Shown in pieces: positions 33,052 to 40,486 of a stretch of DNA of 64,000 nt; position 1 is the stretch's first letter; every line of letters starts with the position of its first letter. Source of the stretch: Anaerolineaceae bacterium (GTDB lineage: Bacteria; Chloroflexota; Anaerolineae; Aggregatilineales; Phototrophicaceae); NCBI GenBank assembly GCA_016124855.1, contig WGMX01000035.1, forward strand, positions 1 through 64,000. Reading direction: 5' to 3'. A program made the position numbers and the translations under genes. The notes under the pieces are model-generated. The model saw only the letters and a list, made by a program, of their open reading frames with translations. It did not search any database and had not been told where the DNA came from.

Positions 33052-33582
33052 ATGGTTGTTATTCCTGAGTCTACAATTCTTTCATTTGCAGAAGTAAGTA
33101 TATGCAAATACGTTGAAGATCAGGTTAGTAATTTAGGAACAATTACAAATTATTCTGACAATTGGCAAACTCAAATTCAATTTTGGCACAATATTACACA
33201 TATAATTGCTAATTATTTACAAAAGGCTTCGGAAGAAGCGGTAAATCATACTATTAAACAAAAATTACTCGAAACTTCTCAGATTTATTTGGCTTTACAC
33301 TTATCTTTGTCTAAGCAGTCTTCAGTTGTTGAAAATGCTCATAAGTGGTGGCTTATTCCCAAATATAAGCTTATTGATCGAAATCTTGCATCTTTCTATT
33401 TATCTTCACGTATTATTACAAATGAAAAAGATATTTGGTCGCCGCTCGATGCTGATCAAATACAATACAGAGAAAAAACACTTAACACGCCTCAAGAAAA
33501 AATTTCATCTAATTGGACAAAAATACCTTTAGCGAGTAAGTTTAGGAATGTAAAATTAATATACAACAGTAATCAAGCATAG
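33052..33582 (+). CDS. AT-rich hypothetical protein at island start (176 aa)
   Basis: Helical protein (LETSQIYLALHLSLSKQSSV, HKWWLIPKYKLIDRNLASFY) with no TM segment or known motif. Codon use is strikingly AT-rich (AAA, AAT, ATT, TTA) compared with the genes before 32790 and after 35439, which points to horizontal acquisition. A purine-rich GAGAG and an ATG at 33052 give an acceptable start. It precedes the TIR module by 57 bp on the same strand and may be part of it. Confidence 0.65.
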   Translation: MVVIPESTILSFAEVSICKYVEDQVSNLGTITNYSDNWQTQIQFWHNITHIIANYLQKASEEAVNHTIKQKLLETSQIYLALHLSLSKQSSVVENAHKWWLIPKYKLIDRNLASFYLSSRIITNEKDIWSPLDADQIQYREKTLNTPQEKISSNWTKIPLASKFRNVKLIYNSNQA

Positions 33583-33639
33583 GCAAATTTATAAAAAAAG
33601 TGTTACAATGCTCCTAATCTTGATTAAGGGGCATTTAAG

Positions 33640-34140
33640 GTGGGTTTGGTTCCTTGGCTTGATGACATTAAAAATATTATTGTTTCTAAGCAGTTAACAA
33701 GCTCCGTTACATGTAAAGTATTAGATTCTACCCTCATCATTACGGACTGTATTGCTGGCGAATATAGCGTGTCTGCCGAAAGCATCGCTGGACGAGATAT
33801 AGTATTAATTTTGCCAGTCGGTCTTCCTGTTTCTAAGTCAGACCCAAATTTTATGAAATTTGATAATTTTATACGAGCACTTGCTCGGGATAAAAGAATG
33901 ATTCTTGTTGATGAAAATCGTGGAGGGTATCGAAAATATGGGGTTGGGGTTCGATTTGCTTGGACTACCAATCTAACAGAATTATCTAACCTGACAGATC
34001 ATAATTTGAGTTTACATCGACGTTTTTATATCAATTGTGGGGATTTAATTGTTCAGAAATATATGGAATGGGAACTCGACGTAATTCATGATGAACAATT
34101 TGATAACTTACCGTTGGAAAGTGATAATTATTTAATATGA
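33640..34140 (+). CDS. Unknown protein coupled to TIR effector (166 aa)
   Basis: GTG start at 33640 preceded by AAGGGG with 8-bp spacing. The protein has alternating strands and helices (TCKVLDSTLIITDCIAGEYS, RDIVLILPVGLPVSKSDP, DNFIRALARDKRMILVDE), consistent with a small alpha/beta domain; no family recognised. Its stop overlaps the TIR gene start (ATGA), so the two are translated together at similar levels. This is the arrangement expected for a sensor or inhibitor and its toxic effector. AT-rich like the rest of the island. The sensor role is inference. Confidence 0.75.
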   Translation: MGLVPWLDDIKNIIVSKQLTSSVTCKVLDSTLIITDCIAGEYSVSAESIAGRDIVLILPVGLPVSKSDPNFMKFDNFIRALARDKRMILVDENRGGYRKYGVGVRFAWTTNLTELSNLTDHNLSLHRRFYINCGDLIVQKYMEWELDVIHDEQFDNLPLESDNYLI

Positions 34141-34784
34141 ATCAGATTTTCATTAGCCACGCGAGCGACGATATAAAACTTGTAAAACTACTTGAGAGAA
34201 AACTCAAAAGTATTTTTGCTAATGGTGTTGGGGTGTTTGCCTCTAGTATTCCCGGTTCTATTCGCTATGGTGAGGACTGGTTTGCATCTATTCGCAGTCA
34301 TTTGACTGACTCTTCTGTTTTGTTACTTTTGATTACACCCCACTCAGTAGATCGTCCATGGGTCTGGTTTGAACTGGGCGCGAGCTGGGACAAGAATACA
34401 GAAGGAAAAATCAGGGCGATTCCGCTGTGCTGTGGCATTAAATTACGTGATCTACCACCTCCTATAAGTGCGATTCAAGGAGTGGAGCTTAGTAACCAAG
34501 AACAAGTAGAACAATTTTTTCACGAACTAATGACATTTTTTAAATTTGGGGATGAAAAACGGGTACAGGCTAAAAAGTTTATTGAGCAGATGAATGATAC
34601 AGCTAGTTGTGATGATACACAAACATTTTCTAAAGTAGTAACATCTAGTCAACTTACTCTTATGATTGAATTGCTCATAACTAAGAAAACTTTAACTGAG
34701 GATGGGCTTGATATTGTCTCAGGTTTTGGCTCTATACCAACACCAAAAATCGCTGAATTAAGAAAGCTCTTTTATAAGAAATAG
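34137..34784 (+). CDS. TIR domain protein (candidate NAD-consuming effector)
   Basis: Protein of 215 residues. The TIR domain (about 1-135) begins QIFISHASDDIKLVKLLERK, contains the BB-loop region FASSIPGSIRYGEDWF, and has VLLLLITPHSVDRPWVWFEL, in which E79 is the expected catalytic glutamate. The C-terminal 70 residues are helical (SQLTLMIELLITKKTLTEDG) and may couple to the partner protein. Bacterial TIR proteins commonly cleave NAD+ or make cyclic ADP-ribose isomers in anti-phage abortive infection. Here the gene is translationally coupled to an unknown gene upstream. The domain is clear; a defence role is inferred. Confidence 0.85.
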   Translation: MNQIFISHASDDIKLVKLLERKLKSIFANGVGVFASSIPGSIRYGEDWFASIRSHLTDSSVLLLLITPHSVDRPWVWFELGASWDKNTEGKIRAIPLCCGIKLRDLPPPISAIQGVELSNQEQVEQFFHELMTFFKFGDEKRVQAKKFIEQMNDTASCDDTQTFSKVVTSSQLTLMIELLITKKTLTEDGLDIVSGFGSIPTPKIAELRKLFYKK

Positions 34785-34788
34785 AATA

Positions 34789-35202
34789 TCAAATAGTATC
34801 CGAACTGCCAAACTCGTCATTCCACCATCTGAGTAGGTCGGATTGGTGAATTACACCTTTAGCTTCCAAACCGTGTAGCACCACAATTGATTGTAAGTGA
34901 TAACGATTCATTTTCGCGACAACCTCAATCATTATCGTATCTTCAGTTACATAGTGAAGATCCGTACTCATGAGATTTTCGACGTTACCTTTTAGAATAC
35001 GTGCTGAAGTAACGTCATGATCAAACTCCCTAATAAAATCTGTTCCTGAAACCACACCTTTCACATGCATATTCACATCTGTAATTATGAGTATCCGTGA
35101 ATTTCCACTCAACATAGCGCGTATGGCTTCAGCATTAGGTGTTCCAACGGTTACGCAAACAGGCGAAGATGCATAATCCTTTGCGCTTTTTCCATTTGCC
35201 AT
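34789..35202 (-). CDS. CBS domain pair protein
   Basis: Protein of 137 residues comprising two CBS motifs. The first holds NAEAIRAMLSGNSRILIITD and VKGVVSGTDFIREF; the second holds TEDTIMIEVVAKMNRYHLQS and AKGVIHQSDLLRWW. CBS pairs bind adenosine nucleotides (AMP, ATP, NAD, SAM) and regulate attached or partner proteins; this one stands alone. It is convergent with the TIR gene, 4 bp apart, and has moderately AT-rich codons. A nucleotide sensor beside a nucleotide-consuming TIR domain is suggestive but unproven. Confidence 0.88.
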   Translation of the reverse strand: MANGKSAKDYASSPVCVTVGTPNAEAIRAMLSGNSRILIITDVNMHVKGVVSGTDFIREFDHDVTSARILKGNVENLMSTDLHYVTEDTIMIEVVAKMNRYHLQSIVVLHGLEAKGVIHQSDLLRWWNDEFGSSDTI

Positions 35203-35368
35203 TTTGATATTTCACCTTGTAACTAGGATATAATTTAGAAGTCGAAATGCAATTATCTACCATTTATTATTATACTGCTTATTCCAAATAGACCGATATA
35301 CTCTGATATAAATCCCTAATCAACACTTTTGTATTGTTAATTGTAAGTTATCTTACTGTACTGACCCT

Positions 35369-35399
35369 TTGACTCCAAATTAACTTTTCCCCATATAAT
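35369..35399 (+). promoter_or_regulatory. Candidate promoter of alpha/beta hydrolase gene
   Basis: TTGACT at 35369-35374 and a perfect TATAAT at 35394-35399 with a 19-bp spacer, slightly long. About 40 nt before the ATG. Confidence 0.5.
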
Positions 35400-35438
35400 C
35401 GGAATAAACATTACGACTTGTCGACAGGAGTTCAGCTT

Positions 35439-36554
35439 ATGCCAACCCAGAATCCCCTCGCGTGGGGACAATATTTTTACGAACGCTCGCACGCGAATCT
35501 TCCCGGCACGGACCATTCCATGTACCGCATGACGGATTTAATCGCGCGTGGTGCGCTCGACTCGAATTTGGCGCGTTCCGTCCTCCACGATTCACTGTTG
35601 ATGGATATGGTGTGGCGGGTGACATGGTCGGATGACGATGGTCTGCCCGACGACTATCTGCCCAAGCGCTTTAGCGACTGTGATGGATGGGTCATCTTCA
35701 TGCACGGTTGGACGGGCAACAACACCATCTGGGAAGAAATGCCCGCCATGATCGTCCGGGCTAATCCGCGCTTGATCGCCCTCTCAGTTGATCATAACGG
35801 CTTTGGACAATCCAAGTTTGAGATGGAAACACCCAGCCTTGATCGCTGCTGCCCACCTTCCGCGATGGCAGCGATGGAACGGTTAGTCAATGTCCTCAAG
35901 ATTCGTCGTCAACCCGGCGAAACCGGACGTAAAGTCATCAACTTCGTCGGACACAGTATGGGCGGCGCGGCACTTTTCTACCTCAACCCGATGAACTATG
36001 ACATCGCCGAAGAAACCCGTTATGCCATTGCTCCGGCGCTGCTGCTCAACGACAGCACCCACCGCGCCTTCTTTAACGCGATGGGCTTGGGTATCGGCAT
36101 CGTCAACCGCCTGCGGATATTCGAACCTATCGAAGACCTGATTAAACCGAATATGATTAACACGGTTTGCGAAGGCAGCAGCCAATTCGTCAAAGACGCA
36201 CATACCAAGCAGTACAACGAAACCCCGCGCGGCACAACTTCCGCTACTTTCCGCGCCATGGGTTTACTGCAAAATTGGGAAATCGCGCATCGTTGGGAAT
36301 TATTCCGCGTCATGCTTGGACATAAAGACCCGTTAGTTGGCCTCAATCCCATGATGGATATGCTCAGTGAGATGGAAGTGCCTGCCGGACACATTCGCGT
36401 GGTTGCCGGTTCACATTATATGTTCAGTGTCGGCACGGAAACCGTTTTTCAACACGCGCAAAACCGCGACCTCGCCGTGAATGATATTCTCGCCCAACAT
36501 GACCGCGCCCTTGATATGCAAAAGAAAGGCAGTGGCAGTCGCGGCTTCGGCTAA
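35439..36554 (+). CDS. Alpha/beta hydrolase
   Basis: Hydrolase of 371 residues. The oxyanion region is VIFMHGWTGNNTIWEEMPAM, the nucleophile elbow GHSMGG lies near 178 (residue S in NFVGHSMGGAAL), and a C-terminal histidine is in VVAGSHYMF. CAGGAG lies 8 bp before the ATG at 35439; an upstream TTG is in frame but lacks spacing. No signal peptide, so cytosolic. Substrate unknown; ester or amide bonds are typical. It marks the return to normal base composition after the AT-rich island. Confidence 0.9.
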   Translation: MPTQNPLAWGQYFYERSHANLPGTDHSMYRMTDLIARGALDSNLARSVLHDSLLMDMVWRVTWSDDDGLPDDYLPKRFSDCDGWVIFMHGWTGNNTIWEEMPAMIVRANPRLIALSVDHNGFGQSKFEMETPSLDRCCPPSAMAAMERLVNVLKIRRQPGETGRKVINFVGHSMGGAALFYLNPMNYDIAEETRYAIAPALLLNDSTHRAFFNAMGLGIGIVNRLRIFEPIEDLIKPNMINTVCEGSSQFVKDAHTKQYNETPRGTTSATFRAMGLLQNWEIAHRWELFRVMLGHKDPLVGLNPMMDMLSEMEVPAGHIRVVAGSHYMFSVGTETVFQHAQNRDLAVNDILAQHDRALDMQKKGSGSRGFG

Positions 36555-36571
36555 CCTCTCCCGAATTTGTA

Positions 36572-36617
36572 TTATTCCCTCCCCTGTTGCTATGGGGGAG
36601 GGTTAGGGTGGGGGTAT
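36572..36617. repeat. Family A repeat, copy 7
   Basis: TTCCCTCCCCTGTTGCTATG and GGGGAGGGTTAGGGTGGGGG. Lies 18 bp after the hydrolase stop and just beyond the terminator of the converging gene. Confidence 0.85.
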
Positions 36618-36626
36618 GATTGCCCC

Positions 36627-36665
36627 AAAAACAAAAAGCCTGCGACCATTTCTAGTCACAGGCTT
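36627..36665 (-). terminator. Rho-independent terminator of the minus-strand hypothetical gene
   Basis: On the minus strand the stem AAGCCTG(x)GAC pairs with GTC(x)CAGGCTT around an 8-nt loop, followed by TTTTTGTTTTT. The gene's own TGA stop lies in the 5' arm of the stem. Confidence 0.88.
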
Positions 36666-36961
36666 CTTATTTGGATTGCAGACGCTTTCGCCGCATCCAC
36701 ATCTACCATCAAACGCTCAAAATAAGCGATCTCATCCGGCATTAAGGGGTGGCGATCAATCACGCAGTAGCCCTTTTTGTCATGCGACACCCGATACCGC
36801 AGCGACTCCCAACCCTGTACATCCGATGGACTGTAAACCAGATTGAACTCGCTGTAAGGCGGCAGCTTATTCACGCGGTTGGGTTTGACATCAAAATAGA
36901 AAATTGTATAACCAAATTCGCTGACGATGGCGCTCGGTTGAGTATGGGTTAAATTGCTCAT
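36656..36961 (-). CDS. Hypothetical protein (101 aa)
   Basis: Small cytoplasmic protein with predicted strands FGYTIFYFDVKPNRVNKLPP and FNLVYSP, a segment YRVSHDKKGYCVIDRHPLMP, and a C-terminal helix EIAYFERLMVDVDAAKASAI. The ATG at 36961 is preferred to a TTG four codons upstream. Expression is supported by a strong terminator directly at its stop. No family recognised. Confidence 0.72.
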   Translation of the reverse strand: MSNLTHTQPSAIVSEFGYTIFYFDVKPNRVNKLPPYSEFNLVYSPSDVQGWESLRYRVSHDKKGYCVIDRHPLMPDEIAYFERLMVDVDAAKASAIQIRSL

Positions 36962-37291
36962 GCTGTTCACCAAATCATGGCTAACGTAACTTCGATGAAC
37001 AGCATCCTAACATCGCTCATTTCCCGCGCGATGGGACACCCAGCCTATTCAAACCATGCTCGAAGTCCCAATTTTTGCTAGGCGAGAGTTTCCCCTAATA
37101 ACAACTTTTTCCGAACCACGCCAAATACAGGAAGATCGATGTATTCTTTGCGGTCATACACGAAGACATTTTGTTCGCGCCAATTTGTCCCGACCATAAT
37201 CGGGACATATGTAACTTCTACCCACCTTTGCCTCGCGATACAGTAAAGACAAGTTGATAAGACAACCAACAATAGATTTGTGGAGGATAAA
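36962..37291. other. Spacer of about 330 bp with a small inverted repeat
   Basis: Holds GTCCCGA/TCGGGAC (37187-37193 and 37200-37206, a 7-bp stem around a 6-nt loop). There is also an open minus-strand frame of 85 codons (37078-37335) that runs into the next gene and has no convincing start; it is not called as a gene. The promoter for the membrane-protein pair should lie here but I cannot place it. Confidence 0.5.
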
Positions 37292-37843
37292 ATGCATATC
37301 ACTGATCGTGAACTCTGGACACTCGTACATGGCATGGGCTTCGGAGCGGCTTACCTGCTGGCCTTTGCTGGTGGACTCGCAGGGCTGTACAGCCTGCGTC
37401 CACAGTGGGTTACACCTGAAGGTGTTAGTGAACGGATTATGCGCCTGCGCTGGGGCATGGTGTTGATGGCCGTAATCGTTTGGCTTACCGTAATCGTTGG
37501 CACGTACATCGTCTATCCATGGTATCGTTCAGCACCGCCCAAGACCGTCGATACAACGGCACAAACTGAAGAACTACGCCAGTACCCTCGTTATTGGCTG
37601 CTCGCGGGTGAACAAACTGCCGAATATCATAACTTCGGTATGGAATGGAAAGAACATGTTGCTTGGATTTCTCCGTTCCTCGCCACTGTTGCCGCCTTCG
37701 CTGTCATGCGCTATGGCAATCAGTTAGCTCAAAACCGCCGCGCTCGTAACATGATTATCGCTCTTTTCCTACTCTCCTTTAGCATTGCGGGTATCGCTGG
37801 AGTATTGGGGGCTTTGATTACCAAAGCAGCGCCAGTCACCTAA
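37292..37843 (+). CDS. Four-TM membrane protein, unknown function
   Basis: Protein of 183 residues with TM helices near FGAAYLLAFAGGLAGLY, MVLMAVIVWLTVIVGTYIVY, WISPFLATVAAFAVM and MIIALFLLSFSIAGIAGVLG. A tyrosine- and charge-rich external loop (about 80-125) contains HNFGMEWKEH. Histidines in the first helix (TLVHGMGFGA) and in the loop could bind haem or metal, but no known motif fits. GGAGG lies 5 bp before the ATG at 37292. Followed 58 bp later by a second membrane protein on the same strand. Confidence 0.82.
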   Translation: MHITDRELWTLVHGMGFGAAYLLAFAGGLAGLYSLRPQWVTPEGVSERIMRLRWGMVLMAVIVWLTVIVGTYIVYPWYRSAPPKTVDTTAQTEELRQYPRYWLLAGEQTAEYHNFGMEWKEHVAWISPFLATVAAFAVMRYGNQLAQNRRARNMIIALFLLSFSIAGIAGVLGALITKAAPVT

Positions 37844-37901
37844 CCATATACAAATCAACTTGAACATCTGACCGACACACTTTTAGAGGAGAATAATTAT
37901 C

Positions 37902-38291
37902 ATGGCAACGAGAGTAGACACACACAATCACCCCGTAATCGAAAACCAGACAACAGTACGTGACGAAATTTCTGAATTGGATCGTGAAGTAGGCGCAGCC
38001 TTTATAGCCAGTGGCATCGGCAGCTTTGTCCTAGCGCTCATGATCGTCCTAACCGAGATGAAAGCCGGTGCAGGACTGAAGAGCTTCTTGAACTTTGTTG
38101 GGCCAGTAGGTCCGCTAAGTGGCAAGACAACCGTCGCTGTCATCGCCTTCGTCGTCAGTTGGGTCGCTATGCATTTCGCCTTTAAGACCCGCGCCGTCAC
38201 ATTGACCCGTGCCTTCATCATCGCGATGATCCTGATCGTACTGAGTGTAGTCTTTAGTTTCCCGCCGGTATTCGACATATTCGCGGGCTAA
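37902..38291 (+). CDS. Three-TM membrane protein, unknown function
   Basis: Protein of 129 residues with a cytoplasmic N-terminus (VDTHNHPVIENQTTVRDEIS). TM helices are GAAFIASGIGSFVLALMIVL, TTVAVIAFVVSWVAMHFAF and AFIIAMILIVLSVVFSFPPV. AGGAG lies 11 bp before the ATG. It is probably co-transcribed with the preceding four-TM protein and ends 24 bp before a strong terminator. The two may form a small membrane complex; function unknown. Confidence 0.82.
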   Translation: MATRVDTHNHPVIENQTTVRDEISELDREVGAAFIASGIGSFVLALMIVLTEMKAGAGLKSFLNFVGPVGPLSGKTTVAVIAFVVSWVAMHFAFKTRAVTLTRAFIIAMILIVLSVVFSFPPVFDIFAG

Positions 38292-38314
38292 TTAGGTACA
38301 ATCATAGGTAATTT

Positions 38315-38346
38315 GCAGAGAGCCTACCCGCTAGTAGGCTTTCTGC
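38315..38346 (+). terminator. Terminator between membrane-protein pair and histidine kinase
   Basis: GCAGAGAGCCTAC (38315-38327) pairs with GTAGGCTTTCTGC (38334-38346): 13 bp with one G-U, loop of 6. Only a weak T-run is present. It argues against the kinase start at 38313 and in favour of the ATG at 38358. Confidence 0.75.
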
Positions 38347-38357
38347 ATTGGATAAAT

Positions 38358-39746
38358 ATGGATACCATTCGCCAATTTTTCATCGTCAACCGCCCGATTG
38401 TCCTTTTTGTTTATGGACTGACGTTTTTTGTCATGGGTTTGGCAATCTTCCTGCAATCACGGCGGCACAGTCGCCTGCGCCTCGCCCGTGATCTCTACTG
38501 GTTGGCAGCATTTGGTATCCTGCACGGCATTCACGAGTGGGGCGCGATGTTCATTCCCATTCAATCCGCTTATCTACCCCATATTTATATCGACCTTCTT
38601 TCCGCCGTTCAAAATATTTTGCTGGCTTTATCCTTCATGTGTCTGCTGATCTTTGGATCTGTCACATTAGAACATCGTTTCCCGTGGTTGAAAAAAGCAG
38701 TCATCATATTCGGCGCAATATGGGGAATCATGTTCTGGATTGCATTGTATCTGCTGCCATCTCTTCAAATCTGGCAAACCGAATCCAACATTTGGGCGCG
38801 TTACCTGCTCTGCTTACCCGGCAGCTTGCTAGCGGCCTATGGGCTGCGTTATCAAGCCAAAACGAATATCGCCCCGCTCAACATCGGTCATATTTATAAA
38901 ACCGTGCGTATTGCTGGGGCTGCATTGCTGGCCTATGCTTTATTCGGCGGCCTTATTGTCCCGCCCAATGGCTTCTTTCCAGCCAATATGCTCAATTACA
39001 CGCTTGTGGAAAATTCCATCGGCGTTCCCATCCAAGTCTTGCGCTCCTTGACTGGACTTGTTCTTGCCATAGCCATCATTCGGGCGTTAGAGGTGTTTGA
39101 AATCGAACTCGATTATCTCATCGAGCAAATGGAGGTTCAACGAATTCAAGCCGGTGAACGCGAACGCATCGGTCAGGAAATCCATGATGGGGCGATTCAA
39201 GGGGTTTATTCCGCCAGCCTCATTCTCGAGTCAATGGAGTCGCTTGTTGAACAAGGTACGGATGTTGCCCGTCGTCTTCAACAAGCCAAAAGTGTCTTGA
39301 GTGCCGTGAATACCGATCTCCGCAGCTACATGGTATCCCTTCGCGCCGAATCACCAGCTGATCCGCTTATTCCCAGTCTGCAAAAATTGATTACCAATCC
39401 CCGCTTTCATGGGCTGCTCGACATTGAAATGGTCTATGATCTTGAGCCGGCACTCAAACCGATGCAGATTCATCATGTCCTTGCCATTGTTCAAGAAAGC
39501 CTGTCCAACACCCTTCGCCACGCCCGCGCCCGTCACGTCAAGATTTCACTTTATTGTCAAAAGGGACAGCTTACGCTCAAAATTGAAGATGATGGGCGAG
39601 GACTGTCAATGGATACCATTCGACTCGGTTATGGTTTGCGCTCCATGCGTGACCGTGCCCGTTTGCTTGGCGGACAGTTGGACATTGATAGCAGTCCCGG
39701 CAAAGGTACAAAAGTTATTCTTACATTAGCAGAAGAGAAAATTTAA
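38358..39746 (+). CDS. Seven-TM sensor histidine kinase, NarL/DesK type
   Basis: Protein of 462 residues. Seven TM helices (about 14-245) begin IVLFVYGLTFFVMGLAIF. They are followed by a short coiled coil and a HisKA_3 domain with the phosphorylated H276 in IGQEIHDGAIQG. The HATPase_c domain contains the N-box QESLSNTLRHARARH and the G1 box DDGRGL. It autophosphorylates and passes phosphate to the regulator gene that overlaps its stop (TAATG). The membrane part is not a standard named sensor domain; the signal is unknown, possibly membrane state or a lipophilic molecule. Confidence 0.92.
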   Translation: MDTIRQFFIVNRPIVLFVYGLTFFVMGLAIFLQSRRHSRLRLARDLYWLAAFGILHGIHEWGAMFIPIQSAYLPHIYIDLLSAVQNILLALSFMCLLIFGSVTLEHRFPWLKKAVIIFGAIWGIMFWIALYLLPSLQIWQTESNIWARYLLCLPGSLLAAYGLRYQAKTNIAPLNIGHIYKTVRIAGAALLAYALFGGLIVPPNGFFPANMLNYTLVENSIGVPIQVLRSLTGLVLAIAIIRALEVFEIELDYLIEQMEVQRIQAGERERIGQEIHDGAIQGVYSASLILESMESLVEQGTDVARRLQQAKSVLSAVNTDLRSYMVSLRAESPADPLIPSLQKLITNPRFHGLLDIEMVYDLEPALKPMQIHHVLAIVQESLSNTLRHARARHVKISLYCQKGQLTLKIEDDGRGLSMDTIRLGYGLRSMRDRARLLGGQLDIDSSPGKGTKVILTLAEEKI

Positions 39747-40411
39747 TGAGCATCTTAAATCTTATTTTGGTGGATGATCACGAAGTAGTCAGAATGGGCT
39801 TGAAGATGCTCTTAGAACAGGTTCCCGATGTCAAAATCGTGGCTGAAGCCGGTTCCGCCGAAGATGCTATCGCCGCTTGCCAACGTCACCAACCGGATGT
39901 CGTCATCATGGATATTCGGATGCCTCCCGGCAGCAGCGGGATTGACGCTTGCCGCACCATCTGCCAGCGTTGGCCTCAAACGCAGGTCATCATGCTCACT
40001 TCTTTTGCCAGCGATGATCTCATTGCAGATGCCATATCCGCCGGAGCAGTGGGCTATGTCCTCAAGCAAGTCGGTACAGGCGAACTCATTAATGCCCTTA
40101 ATGCCGTCCGGCAAGGTGCAGCCCTGCTTGATCCTGCCATCACCCGCCGCGTCCTCGCCATGATGCGTCAGCAGGGCGAAAATAAACCCGACCCCTTCAA
40201 AGACCTCACCGAACGCGAACTGGACGTACTCCGCCTCTTAGCCGAAGGCAAGGCAAACGCGGATATTGCGGCCTCCCTTTTCCTCAGTGACAAAACGGTT
40301 CGTAATCATGTCAGCATTATCTTGGATAAACTGCAAGTCAGCAATCGTGTCGAAGCAGCCACCTATGCCGTTGCCCACGACATCCGCAGCTACCAACCAC
40401 CCAAACATTAA
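39746..40411 (+). CDS. NarL/FixJ family response regulator
   Basis: Regulator of 221 residues. The receiver domain has acidic residues D10/D11, phospho-acceptor D56 in VVIMDIRMP and the conserved lysine in GYVLKQ. A LuxR-type helix-turn-helix follows (about 152-208: LTERELDVLRLLAEGKANAD, SDKTVRNHVSIILDKL). It is the cognate partner of the kinase by 1-bp overlap. The gene directly downstream, in the same orientation, encodes the TIR-WD40 protein and has its own possible promoter, so that gene is a candidate target. Confidence 0.95.
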   Translation: MSILNLILVDDHEVVRMGLKMLLEQVPDVKIVAEAGSAEDAIAACQRHQPDVVIMDIRMPPGSSGIDACRTICQRWPQTQVIMLTSFASDDLIADAISAGAVGYVLKQVGTGELINALNAVRQGAALLDPAITRRVLAMMRQQGENKPDPFKDLTERELDVLRLLAEGKANADIAASLFLSDKTVRNHVSIILDKLQVSNRVEAATYAVAHDIRSYQPPKH

Positions 40412-40422
40412 TCGCTGCTGAT

Positions 40423-40450
40423 TTGCCCCCTCACGATTTTAGTCTATAAT
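40423..40450 (+). promoter_or_regulatory. Candidate promoter of the TIR-WD40 gene
   Basis: TTGCCC at 40423-40428, a 16-bp spacer, and perfect TATAAT at 40445-40450; start near 40457, about 30 nt before the ATG. The poor -35 box fits a gene needing an activator. Confidence 0.6.
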
Positions 40451-40486
40451 AATTCTCATACCATATCATCTGGAGTCTTAATTGAT

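Noticed and set aside
37078-37335. Open minus-strand frame of 85 codons with protein-like end (YDRKEYIDLPVFGVVRKK)
   Set aside because: No ribosome-binding site, overlaps the start region of the opposing membrane-protein gene, and crosses a 7-bp inverted repeat. Could be a decayed gene but cannot be supported.
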